Assembly (NCBI GenBank): GCA_035610835.1 | Contig: CM069455.1 | Span: 42,108,579-42,172,578 of the forward strand | Source: Ophiura sarsii | Lineage: Eukaryota; Echinodermata; Ophiuroidea; Amphilepidida; Ophiuridae | Reading direction: 5' to 3' | Length of the DNA: 64,000 nt | In this document: piece by piece, positions 10,785 to 20,330 of the stretch | Layout: each line of letters begins with the position of its first letter | How positions within the stretch are numbered: the first letter of the stretch is position 1 | Made by a program: the position numbers and the translations under genes | The notes under the pieces: generated by a model | Databases searched by the model: none | Seen by the model: only the letters and a program-made list of their open reading frames with translations | What the model was told of the DNA's origin: nothing

Positions 10785-11100
10785 GACTATTTTTTTAATT
10801 TTTTTGTTGAAATATTTTGATAATTTTTTTAGGAATATTTTTGGGGGATTTTTAAAAAATTAAAATAAAAAAAGAGAAATTTTTGGAATTTAAACAACAA
10901 AAAAAATGGAATTTTTAAATAAAAAAAATTTAGGATTTTTTTTTTTTAGGTTTTTTTTTAAAAAAAAATTGGAATTTTTTTGGGATTTTTAAAAAAAAAA
11001 ATTAAAAAATTTAGGATTTTTTTTTTTTTAGGAAAAAAAACATTAGGATTTTTTTTTTTTTCAGGATTTTTTTTATTTTTAGGAAACAAAATTAATTGTC
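10785..11100. repeat. T/A-rich degenerate simple repeat
   Basis: Runs of 6-14 T or A separated by AGGA or GGAATTT steps, e.g. repeated TTAGGATTTTTTT. It is likely slippage expansion inside the mariner-type element. Confidence 0.8.
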
Positions 11101-11215
11101 TGTTCTTTGGAACAAAAAAATGTTATTGATATTTTTACAATATTATGGGTGATTTTTTTTAATTTTTGTTGATTTTTTTGTTGTTGTCAAGTCAGATTCT
11201 CACTGCATAATAATG

Positions 11216-11373
11216 ATAAAATCGGACGGATTTTTTCGCATGATACACAAATATATTGGTCTCGCTATGAGTTTTAAAAATATTGTGCTCGACTGCGTCT
11301 CGCACAATATTTTTTAAAACTCATAGCTCGACCAATATCTTTGTGTATCACGCTCAATCCATCCGATTTTATA
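11216..11373. mobile_element. hairpin element, CTCGACTGCGTCTCG centre, copy 1
   Basis: About 158-bp near-palindrome: AAAATCGGACGGATT on the left pairs with AATCCATCCGATTTT on the right; ATTGGTCTCGCTATGAGTTT pairs with AAACTCATAGCTCGACCAAT; the turn is GCTCGACTGCGTCTCGC. Related hairpins lie at 29646-29767 and, with a CTCGGCTTCGCCTCG turn, at 44946-45111. Confidence 0.75.
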
Positions 11374-11826
11374 TCAAAATAACCTCTTTTTAAAATCATG
11401 AAATCATTGACCATGTTCAGCACAAAGCTCAATCTAAATGATATTCCCCTGTAATTTGCTGTGTCCTCTCTTGATTTCCACTACAAAATGAATATATATC
11501 AAATTCTGGTGATGTTTTATGAAGCAATATTTAAATGGTGTGAGGGCATTTTTCTGCTTCAGTGATTTATTGCGTACTTTCTTAAATGGTAGTTTTGAAG
11601 TTTGGTGTGAGTGTTAGCAAATGAAATACACTGAAAGTGAAAATCAGGTTTTTCACCGATTTTCAATAATGTCATGCTATATCGGAACGAATACAGATTT
11701 TGATGAAATGAACAGAGTAAGCAAGAAACATGTTCCCATTGTATTGTAAACATTGGATTGCAATGTAGTTTTTACAGGTTTATTATTTTTTCAAACACGT
11801 AACGAATCATTCTGGGACACCCTGTA

Positions 11827-13599
11827 TTGAGTACCCGCCACATCAATGCTATGTATATTTAAGGATATAAGGTGTCAACATAGGAGCATTGCCAAATGTC
11901 ATTGAATGCTGAAAGATTGAGAGATGTGTTGATAAGAATGCTTAAATTGCTTAATGCTTGCCAGCGTCAATATCATGAAATATTAAATAGCCTTGCTAAT
12001 ATAAGATGACTTAATTTGAATCCTACGCTAAAAGTTTAGCTGAGTACCCCCAACACGCTGCAATACGTTTGCACATACAAGGTGTATCAATAATAAAACC
12101 CTTCTTTCCAAGACGGAAAGTCATGTATGATAAACATATTGTTAATATAAGACAATTCCATTGAAATCCGTAGTCAAGCTTGTTATAGCATCCCAACCCT
12201 TTAATACATTTGTACGAGGTCATTCAATAAAGTCTACCTCCTACCTCATAACTTTGCTATTACATTACAAGCCACTCCTATGAAATATTCCGCAAATGCA
12301 GCTTTGAATCTCAGCTCCAAATTTATAGCGAATTGGTTCAAATACTGGTTGTACTTTTCTGAAGATGCAATGTTAACCGAATGTCCATTTACTGTGACGG
12401 AAATTGATGAATAACATAAAATATCTATAAAATAAGTGCTTATCATTTCTCCAATTCTAACAAACAAAACGTACCTATCGGTCGAATATAACCGTTCTAA
12501 ATGTCAGATATCTCTTAAACAGACCATAAACAATAAATTTGACGGATTTGATCTGAAACATACGGCGTTTGATTAGTCAAAACCAGATCAAGACAATTAA
12601 AGAAACACTGCAAAAGTCATATTTGCTTTTCATAAGAATAAGAGGCCTTCAATATACAGGGTTATTAAATGGAAGAATTTCAAGACTCTCCAATAGTTGA
12701 TTTTCTACCATTGACTATCTGATTGACTCTTCTGAAGGTTACACATAAAAGTAAACTATTTAAAGTACGAGCCATCACTGTGGCATTAATTGTAACAACG
12801 AATATGACTGATTATAGCAGTATTCCAGTATGCTAAAGGCGCATAGCAATGCATCTGAGTTGATATTATTTGGAAGCCTGCAAGAGCCTGCTTGTTTATA
12901 CATGATAATATCGTAATATACTTGGATTTTATCTTATTGTTTTCCATTTTCAATGTTAAAACCATGCTCTAAATTCTACCCATACAATACGCGGAAAACC
13001 ACAATAAAGCACATGCATTTATTTTGGGGATAATTTAACGTTTCCGTTGTCCAAAATCTCTCTCTGGCTTTGACCACATCAGAGCAAAAGGGAAATGGAT
13101 ATCAATTAACATACATGAGCATGTATCAAAAATAATGAAACCCTTCTTTTCAGGGCCAAAAGGCCTAAATTAAGAACACATTGTTAATGTAAGCCGTTTC
13201 TATTTAAATCCTGATTGTTTTGTTCATATACAGGGTGTATTAATATATAATTGTACTTTTCGGGACTTGAATTTCAAACTAAAACCATTTTATATACATA
13301 GACCCTATTTTGTAGCTGTGTTATTTTCTTGCATACATGCTTTTGTCATTGGTCTGGTCTATGACGTGTTCTTTTTATTTCGCGAGTGTTTGTTGGTGCC
13401 ATTATGCTATTTTTTGGTGCAATTTTCCCTCTTGCAATACGTTCTGATCATTGGCCATTTAAAAATATTGTTTGTTTTTAATCCTAGTCTTTGGTACAGT
13501 TTGTTTTATAGCTTTGAATGCGTTTTTTACCAAATTTCATCTCATGGTGTTTGTTTTAAAATATGCTTTTCACTCTTTATGTACATTTTGTAGATTTAA
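11827..13599. other. mostly unassigned; one ~100-bp dispersed repeat pair
   Basis: No gene seen. Two stretches, about 12075-12180 and 13117-13217, are diverged direct copies (TATCAATAATAAAACCCTTC versus TATCAAAAATAATGAAACCC, then ATTGTTAAT and ATTKAAATCC). The T-rich open frame at 13267-13593 is hydrophobic only because it is T-rich, and probably belongs to a retroposon 3' UTR. Confidence 0.4.
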
Positions 13600-13733
13600 G
13601 ATCCGAGTTGTTTTTTTGCTTTGGTAACTTTACTCTTTTAATTCATTTGTTGTCAATCACTTTGGGTTTCTCTCACTAAAGTAAGGCGCTGTATAAGTGT
13701 GTGTTATTATTATTATTATAATTATTATTATTA
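13600..13733 (+). mobile_element. LINE-like 3' end with ATT tail
   Basis: GGCGCTGTATAAGTGTGTG followed by (TTA)n matches the 3' terminus of the CR1-like element at 40970-41003 (GCGCTATATAAGTC then TTATTATTATT). The upstream part is T-rich UTR-like sequence without coding matter. Confidence 0.55.
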
Positions 13734-14499
13734 TAGAACTGTACCACAAATGACACCTTAATCTTTGACAACTGGATCTGGGTTGTTTGATGTACCACTT
13801 ACAGTAATTGATGAAACGTTGGATGCATTGGAAGAAAAACTGAAGATATATGAAGCACTTTGAACATTGTTACTAATAGGCTACTGGCTTTTTTATTGCG
13901 CAAACAGTTACTGTAAAGTGGCTTTTATTGTGCTACATTTATTTTCGCGCTTTTTGCTCTCGAACCAGCTACCGCGAAAAGAAAAAAACCCGAAAATATA
14001 TTTCTTTTGCGTATTGTTTCATGTGATGAAATTATAAATTGAAAAATGCAAAAAATTAATAGTATAATTTGTGTGCATTTGTATAATGTGATTATCTTTG
14101 GCCAAAGTGTCCAAGCTATCAATGCTGTATTTCACGAAAATCAGTATTATCAGTAAGTACGTCGTAGTTCATACACTCTTAGCAGTTACGAAGTAATTAG
14201 AAAGCACCAAAGGAAAATATGCGGTACATTGGTTACGCTTTGTTATGTTGCTATGCTCACAATAACACACCCTACAGGGTCGTGCCATTATTTCACACAA
14301 CAACATCAGCAAACATGCATTGATTTTCCAATTTATCTCGAAACACATTTACATTTATTGACCTATATATTATCTTTTGCCACAGAGAACAGGGTGAATA
14401 GAAAACCCACCGTAGTTAGTCAAAATCGGTTTCAAAACATGCTTTGTGCTTAAATGAAAGAATTATGTATTTAACAACCGAATAAGATATGGGATCGTA

Positions 14500-15560
14500 C
14501 TGTGACATGGATGCGTCTCAAGGATCATATTGATGTGCGTTCGTCAGATTTAGGGCCGCTCCAATTTTTTTTCAGATTTTTTTAACAGTTTAAAAGGCAT
14601 TGAATATTAAACTTCATGTTTATAATGTGCGACTTTTAGTGTGATTTCAACTTCTTGTTAGCTGAACTTTGAGCTTCCGCTGGTATAAGAAGAAAAAAAG
14701 AAAGAAAACAAATCCGCCCGTCCACCCACCCCTCCTCTCTGAGAGCTGAGAGCTGTGGAGGACAACATTACCTTCTTTTTTGGGGCCTTATTATTAAGCA
14801 CTTAAGGATTGGATCAACTCAATGGAAATAAATTGAAATACTAAGTGGTCTAGTTGTAGATGATATCCATTTTCTTGCCAGTCAATCCATCATTTGGTAT
14901 TACTTTTTACTACCCAAGCGAATAGTAATAGTCCTATAAGTCGTATGGAGCCTTTACCCAGTCCAAAACACTAATATTTCCATGAAAAATTTTCAATGTT
15001 GTGTTAATATTTCTTGCACAATCCTGTCACGATAAATAAAGGCAAATACTAGTTATTGAAAGTGAGGAGCTAATTTATTACCTCAAACTCTCCTCCTTGG
15101 TCTACAGAACTGACTATAGAACTTCTTAACACTTCTTAACACTTTCTATGCGGTTATTAGTTTTGCCATTATACAAAACAGATTTTTCCGAAACCGTTCC
15201 CAATTTTCAAAGTCTATCTAAAGGATTACTGAACCATTACCAGACATGTTTGTACTTTTTTTTAAATTTATTTCAATGCATTTCTCACCGTGACTCCAAT
15301 AATGGTAATGAATTTCAATAATGATGACATTTGTGAAAAAAAATTGTGACATTTTGTAATATCGTCTGCAGCCGCTTGCCGCATGGAAAGTGTTAACACA
15401 AGCAGAGATGATTTTTGTGTCAAGACAAGGATGCGTTTCAAGGATCATATCGGTGTGCGCTCTTAGGCACTTAAGGATCAGATCACCTCAATGGAAATAA
15501 ATTGAAATTACTAAGTGGTCTAGTTGAAGATGATATCCATTTTCTCACCCGTCCATTCGC
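14500..15560 (+). repeat. direct repeat pair, one copy interrupted
   Basis: GGATGCGTCTCAAGGATCAT (14509) recurs as GGATGCGTTTCAAGGATCAT (15429), and GCACTTAAGGATTGGATCA...ACTAAGTGGTCTAGTTG (14798-14853) recurs at 15467-15525. In the second copy the two blocks are adjacent; in the first they are separated by about 240 bp (14555-14790), so that segment was inserted or the second copy lost it. TTAA-MITE copy 4 lies between the repeats. Confidence 0.65.
15136..15396 (+). mobile_element. TTAA-MITE copy 4, full length
   Basis: 261 bp. Left TTAACACTTTCTATGCGGTTA, right GCCGCATGGAAAGTGTTAA. An extra CTTAACACTTC just before the left end duplicates the start of the TIR. Confidence 0.85.
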
Positions 15561-15939
15561 TCGGCCAATTATCCCACTAATAAACAGCATGCTGTCACCT
15601 TGCTACTCGGCAATATTGCTTTTCATAAAATGGTTATGATTGATTAACAGTTTGTTTGTAGTCATTGAAATAGTTGACTGTGTATCCTTATGCAAGGCAA
15701 ATCAAAAATGGATTGTTATTTTCTCTTTTTTCCTTTTAGAAATATTTATTTATCATTTGATCATGTATAAAAACAAAATATATTGAAATGCAACACTGTC
15801 CACCCTGAACTCGTATGTTCATGGTGTGATCTGGATCCATTCATTCCGGTTTGATTCCGGTTTGCCATTGATTTCGGCCGCAAGTGGTTTGCGATCTACT
15901 TCAGACTATTGGCCACATCTCCATCATTATACCACCAAT

Positions 15940-16166
15940 TTGAGTGAAACAAAGTTTATTTTGTAGCTAAACTAATTACTGGTAAGAAAACACAAACCAC
16001 CATCACCCCAAGTGGGCTACATGTATTAGCCACATCTCCGTCATTATACGACCGATTTGAATGAAACAACGTTTACTTTGTAGCTAAAAGGAACACAAAA
16101 CAACAATGAAATAGAAATATTTCAAAGAGAGCTTTTAAAATTGTATATATTTTTGTAACAGTCGGT
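15940..16166. mobile_element. degraded right end of the 672-bp mariner-like element
   Basis: Aligned by eye to 9300-9479: CCATCATTATACCACCAATT and its repeat CCGTCATTATACGACCGATT, the GAAACAAMGTTTA block, and the terminal TTTTTGTAACAGTCGGTA. An internal duplication of ~80 bp (15910 and 16030) is visible. The left end was not located. Confidence 0.45.
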
Positions 16167-16221
16167 ATATAACACACCATGTCTTATTTATTTCCCCCTT
16201 GTATTTGTGATATCTCCTACA

Positions 16222-16426
16222 GTGCTCATAGGGCACTGCCTGGTGCGTAAAGAGCACAGCCTGGTGCTCAAAGTGCACTGCCTGGTGCTCAAAGAGCACT
16301 GCCTGGTGCTCAAAGAGCACTGCCTGGTGCTCAAAGAGCACTGCCTGGTGCTCAAAGATCACTGCCTGGTGCTCAAAGATCACTGCCTGGTGCTCAAAGA
16401 GCACTGACTGGTGCGCAAAGAGCACC
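16222..16426. repeat. 21-bp minisatellite, about 9-10 units
   Basis: Unit GCACTGCCTGGTGCTCAAAGA repeated with few changes (GAGCAC/GATCAC/GTGCAC variants). Each unit contains GAGCAC...GTGCTC, so every repeat is a small hairpin. Because 21 is divisible by three the array stays open on both strands and yields false protein-like frames (LVLKEHC, EHQAVLF). They are not genes. Confidence 0.95.
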
Positions 16427-16444
16427 AACACTTTTTAGTGCTCT

Positions 16445-16545
16445 TGCCCCTGTACATGTATAAAACAACATTTGCCTGAAGGACTAGAGGACAAACAAAG
16501 TGTTAACAGAACAGCGACCATATGTATTATGCTAATAAGGTGATG
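16445..16545 (+). mobile_element. half copy of the TCGCTGTTCTGTCAA MITE
   Basis: ATAAAACAACATTTGCCTGA ... AACAGAACAGCGACCATATG resembles the right half of 7401-7654 and its flank. The opposite TIR is missing. Confidence 0.4.
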
Positions 16546-16635
16546 CTATGCTTTGAAAAAGTTCATCTTGACTTGCTTAGGAGCAATAAGCTAGTGAAGA
16601 GATTACAAATATTTTGAAACAATGACAGTCCATAT

Positions 16636-16813
16636 TACTGTAAAACACTATAATCTGGCTGAAAACTACCGCTATCTTAGCAGTCATTGAATTTCGCGAA
16701 TCTGGAAATTTCACTGTTACTTTCAATGCAAAATTGTCACAGTTTCGTGGGTATTTAACTTCACAGATCCACATCCCTCGCAAAATTTACAAAATTAATT
16801 GGGTTTTACAGTA
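16636..16813. mobile_element. 178-bp MITE with TACTGTAAAAC ends
   Basis: TACTGTAAAACACTATAAT at the left and GTTTTACAGTA at the right. Same terminal type as 1751-1953, different interior. Confidence 0.6.
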
Positions 16814-16870
16814 TTTATAGTAATGATTTTTTCAAATAATGATTGCGTATTTATTTATACTTTTATGCAG

Positions 16871-16933
16871 GGCTGCACAAGAATCTGAAGTTTGATGAGG
16901 AGGGATTCATGATGAAGAAAATGGCCTCTACTG
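16871..16933 (+). CDS. candidate 63-nt exon, unknown protein
   Basis: TTTATACTTTTATGCAG (ends 16870) looks like a splice acceptor, and CTG|GTAATT at 16934 like a donor. Only one frame is open between them, reading LHKNLKFDEEGFMMKKMAST. Richer in G+C and codon-like compared with the AT-rich flanks. The frame needs one base from the previous exon, whereas the candidate exon at 5696-5862 leaves two, so they are not directly consecutive. No family recognised. Confidence 0.3.
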
Positions 16934-16959
16934 GTAATTTGGTACCAACAAATTGCAGC

Positions 16960-17144
16960 TGATGATCTGATTACGACTGGCTGACTGCTGATTATCTGAT
17001 TACGACTGGCTGGCTGCTGATTATCTGATTACGACTGGCTGGTGCTGATTATCTGATTACGACTGGCTGACTGCTGATTATCTGATTACGACTGGCTGAC
17101 TGCTGATTATCTGATTACGACTGGCTGGCTGCTGATTATCTGAC
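16960..17144 (+). repeat. 29-bp tandem repeat, ~6.3 units
   Basis: Unit TGATTATCTGATTACGACTG plus GCTGACTGC, with GCTGGCTGC and GCTGGTGC variants. It begins 26 bp after the candidate exon donor, so it would be intronic if that exon is real. Confidence 0.95.
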
Positions 17145-17249
17145 TAGAGACGATGTCAAAACAACTTGATTTTTTTCTCCTTCAAAAACGGTTGAAATTC
17201 ACGAAAATGTCCCAACATTTAATTGGATAAAACAAACAAAAAATGCCCT

Positions 17250-17287
17250 ACCGACCCTACATGAGGTCTGTTTGCCCGTAGAACAGG
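17250..17287. mobile_element. end fragment of family E element
   Basis: CCGACCCTACATGAGGTCTG then TTTGCCCGTAGAACAG matches the right end of the element at 57107-57494 (GACCTGAGGGGTCCGTTTGC). Confidence 0.5.
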
Positions 17288-17308
17288 TGGATTGGTTTAT
17301 TTCCATTG

Positions 17309-17390
17309 TCTGACCAATCTTTTTCTCAAACTTGGTAGTCCTCTCGTTATCCATGACCTGGAAACAGGATTTAGAATGATGCTCGTTCTT
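17309..17390 (+). repeat. dispersed copy of the 19.3-20.3 kb module
   Basis: TTTCTCAAACTTGGTAGTCC ... CCATGACCTGGAAACAGGAT matches CTTAAACTTGGTAGTATCCC ... CCATGGCCTTGAAACAAGAT at 19970-20013. Confidence 0.5.
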
Positions 17391-17741
17391 TAGAAGTTTT
17401 TATTTCAAATACCATCAAGTACTATCCCACTCGCTTTCTTTCATCATTCAGTATCTTTAATTGGTCAATTACATTTTGAATGCACCTACCTGCATATCCA
17501 ATCAACCAAGGGCTTATGTGGATTTGTTCACACTAGTACTTGATGTTGAATCACCTTTTTGCCTGCTTACTGTAAATCCCAGCATCGTCCCTGATTGGTT
17601 CAGTAGGGTTAATATACTTGAATCTCTACAAACACGGCTGAAAGATTGATGGATTTATGGACAAGAGGAAGAAAGATTATGGTTTATGGGATACAGGCTT
17701 ATATATGATATAGATTTAACATGGACTACATATCAAGGTTC

Positions 17742-18460
17742 TTAAGGGGGATGTGCACCTTCGCATAGCCTCCGTAAAACTGCCGTAACTTCTTCATTAT
17801 TCATTTAATCTAAATAAAAGTATACATTTTTTTGCAGGAAAGGGTTCAATGAATCCAACTATGATCATGAAATTGACCATTTTGGAGAAAATTATAAAAA
17901 ACATGTTTTTTGACCCATTTTATGTTTGGAAAAGATAACTCAAAATATATTTTGTTAAATTTTGTCATACTAGTTTTATTATATTCCTCATGCAATTCCC
18001 TAGGAATCGTTTTTTTTTTTTAATTTTTACTTTATAATTTTTTTAATTACAGACCAAAAAGTGCCAAAAAAACAGTTTTTTTAACCTCCAAAATCGTGAA
18101 AATCACGTTTTTTGGTAAAAAATCATATTTTTTGGCACTTTTTGTTCGATAATTCAAAAAATAATAAAGTAAAAATTTAAAAAAAAAAATGATTCCTAGG
18201 GAATTGCATGAGGAATATAATTAAACTAGTATGATAAAATGTAACAAAATATATTTTGAGTTATCTTTTCCAAACCTAAAATGGGTCAAAAAACGTGTTT
18301 TTTATCATTTTCTCCCAAAATGGTCAATTTCATGATCATGGTTGGATTCATTGAACCCTTTTCTGCAAGAAAATGTATACTTTTATATAGATTTAATGAA
18401 TAATAAAGAAGTTACGGCAGTTTTACGGAGGCTGTACCTGAAGGTGCACAGCCCCCTTAA
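17742..18460. mobile_element. 719-bp near-perfect palindrome with TTAAGGGGG ends
   Basis: Opens TTAAGGGGGATGTGCACCTT and closes AAGGTGCACAGCCCCCTTAA. The two ~350-bp arms are inverted copies almost to the centre (near 18100); matched blocks include GCCTCCGTAAAACTGCCGTA, TTCAATGAATCCAACTATGA, TATTCCTCATGCAATTCCCT and AAAGTGCCAAAAAA. No ORF. TTAA at both ends fits TTAA target duplication. Two further TTAAGGGG fold-backs are at 27889-28958 and 41157-41720. Confidence 0.9.
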
Positions 18461-18535
18461 TGCCAGAAGGATTTATGTGTGTTGGCTGCCCTGTATAACA
18501 CTGCTTACGTTATTTTGTGTTAAAACAGGGTGTCC

Positions 18536-19180
18536 CAAGAGTGTTGTTACCTATTTAAAGTTGTGTGTCTCGCTTTTAAAAAAATCACAGTATCAAAATG
18601 AAAACATATTTGGAAAGAGAAAACCTGCAGAAATATTGTAATACCCAACTTGACCCTTTTTTGAGGCCCCTTAATATAAAACACTCGCTGAAAGGTTTGT
18701 CCACATAACTCAAAATACCATACAATTGCTCAACTTCCAGAACTCATGGTGCACATTGTTGTAATCACATGCTGCATGTTCCTCACATTCCATTCATGTG
18801 GATTTTTTTCATCAAAAAGGCTTTCACTACATTTTTTGCACAAAATTGATCATATTAAAGGATTATTTCAATCTGAAATTAAAAGAAATCATCGTGGACA
18901 CTCTTATTTTTTCTTCACTGCCTCTTTCCCTCTCTCGCTCCACTCACTTTATTAAGATTAATATTGTACACGTGTATATGAAAGTGCAGTTTTAAAGTTC
19001 AGTTACAACATTTACCATTTGACTTGGCAACACAAATAGCTTTTATTGTAAGTTTGGTATCATAATAATTATACAAGTCCTCTCAATTCAAATATATTTT
19101 TGTTTTGTTTCATACTGTGAATTATATATTACCAGAGATAAAAAGCTTTAAAAAGGTGTTGAAACTTTTGGGACACCCTG
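18536..19180. mobile_element. 645-bp mariner-type element
   Basis: Left CAGGGTGTCCCAAGAGT, right CTTTTGGGACACCCTG followed by TA (19181-19182). It shares its terminus with 10490-11824 but not the interior. The base pair before the left end is AA rather than TA, so the left duplication is mutated. No transposase. Confidence 0.7.
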
Positions 19181-19617
19181 TATCTAGTAGAGCTTTATAC
19201 AACTATATAAAGCATAAACCATGTGGCAGCTATATTATAGCCTAAGGGTTCATCAGGAATATATCTACTATGTTTGCCAGTATTATTCCTGCCTTTGTTC
19301 CATGTGGTCACTCTACATAATTAAAATGAGATCATATTGTCCCAACTCCTTCTCACAATCTGTAGACGTCCCGTAATCTGCATGTCCTTGGAACAAGATT
19401 TAGAAGGCTGCTTCATCTCCGGATGTCATTGTGATGAATACGTGATGACCGATGGTGAACGTGATGGCCTTTTCTTTTGTATTAGTCGCCTCACAATGCA
19501 ATAATTACAATGAGTTCTTTCATCTCTTTCTAAAAATCGGTAGTCGCCTCATCATCCATGGCCTTGAATTCAAACAAGATTGCAGATGTTGCTTAGGCGA
19601 CGAAGAAAAGAAACCAT

Positions 19618-19830
19618 GTTCTACGGGCAAACGGACCTCTCAGGATGGGTCGATCAGTTGGGGAGGGGGGTCTTTTTTAAAATTATTTTCCCCTTGAAAT
19701 GACCTTAAAAATCTAACAAAACTGTAAACATCTTGCCATATTTACAATTATTTGGGTCGATATTCATTTGCGCATGAATTTTTTTCACATATTTCTATAA
19801 AAATGGGTCAGTCAGGCCCGTAAAACAGGC
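19618..19830. mobile_element. family E element
   Basis: TGTTCTACGGGCAAACGGAC at the left, GGCCCGTAAAACAGG at the right, T- and G-rich between. Related ends lie at 17250, 53688 and 57107-57494. Confidence 0.5.
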
Positions 19831-20027
19831 TTTTTTCTTTCGTCCCCGTATCTTCGGAAATAATTGTGATCAATCTGTGATGACCGATTATCCAGGCTTT
19901 CCATTTATAATTTATTTTAATTAGTCACAATAATTACAATGAGATCATATTCATTATTGTCCAACTCTTTCTTAAACTTGGTAGTATCCCATGATCCATG
20001 GCCTTGAAACAAGATTGTTGATGTTGC

Positions 20028-20255
20028 TTAACACTTATCACGCGGCAGGCGTCTGCAGAAGACAGTTCCAAAATGTCACAAAATGTTTCAAAAATGCCAA
20101 AATTATTGAATTACATTACCACATTTGGACTCACCATGAGAAATGCATTGAAATAAGTACAAATATGCCTAGTATTGGTTCAGTAATTCTTAAGATAGAC
20201 TTTCAAAGCTGGGAAAGGTTTCTTAAAAATATGGTTAAACGAATAGCCGTGTTAA
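20028..20255 (-). mobile_element. TTAA-MITE copy 5
   Basis: Reverse orientation. Left TTAACACTTATCACGCGGCAGG; the right TIR has lost its core and reads ATAGCCGTGTTAA. It is inserted directly after the GATGTTGC end of the surrounding repeated module. Confidence 0.8.
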
Positions 20256-20330
20256 CTCTGTGTGTAATTGTCCAGACTCTGTGATGAGCAATTATCAATT
20301 ATCCTGCCTTCCTTTTATATTTTCATACAA

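Larger units (their letters stand above)
10490..11824. mobile_element. 1335-bp mariner-type element, interior decayed
   Basis: TIRs CAGGGTGTCCCAGAATGATT and AATCATTCTGGGACACCCTG, with TA on both sides (10488-10489, 11825-11826). CAGGGTGTCCC is a common Tc1/mariner terminus and 1.3 kb is the length of autonomous mariners. No DD(D/E) transposase frame survives: much of the left interior is a T/A-rich repeat and a hairpin element sits at 11216-11373. Confidence 0.8.
19311..20330 (+). repeat. irregular repeated module, three to four copies
   Basis: Blocks at about 19311-19418, 19430-19601, 19866-20027 and 20256-20330 share TGTGATGACCGAT, CAATAATTACAATGAGWTC, CTTTCT-AAAC(T/A)TGGTAGT, CATGGCCTTGAA and CAAGATTG.GATGTTGCTT. 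A family E element and TTAA-MITE copy 5 are inserted among them. Function unknown; probably an old duplicated transposon. Confidence 0.55.

Noticed and set aside
13267..13593. 108-codon hydrophobic open frame
   Set aside because: Composition follows directly from T-rich DNA, and it lies just before a LINE-like 3' tail; no membrane-protein family recognised.
16135..16431. Repetitive protein-like frames on both strands (EHQAVLF, LVLKEHC)
   Set aside because: Artefact of a 21-bp tandem repeat whose period is a multiple of three.
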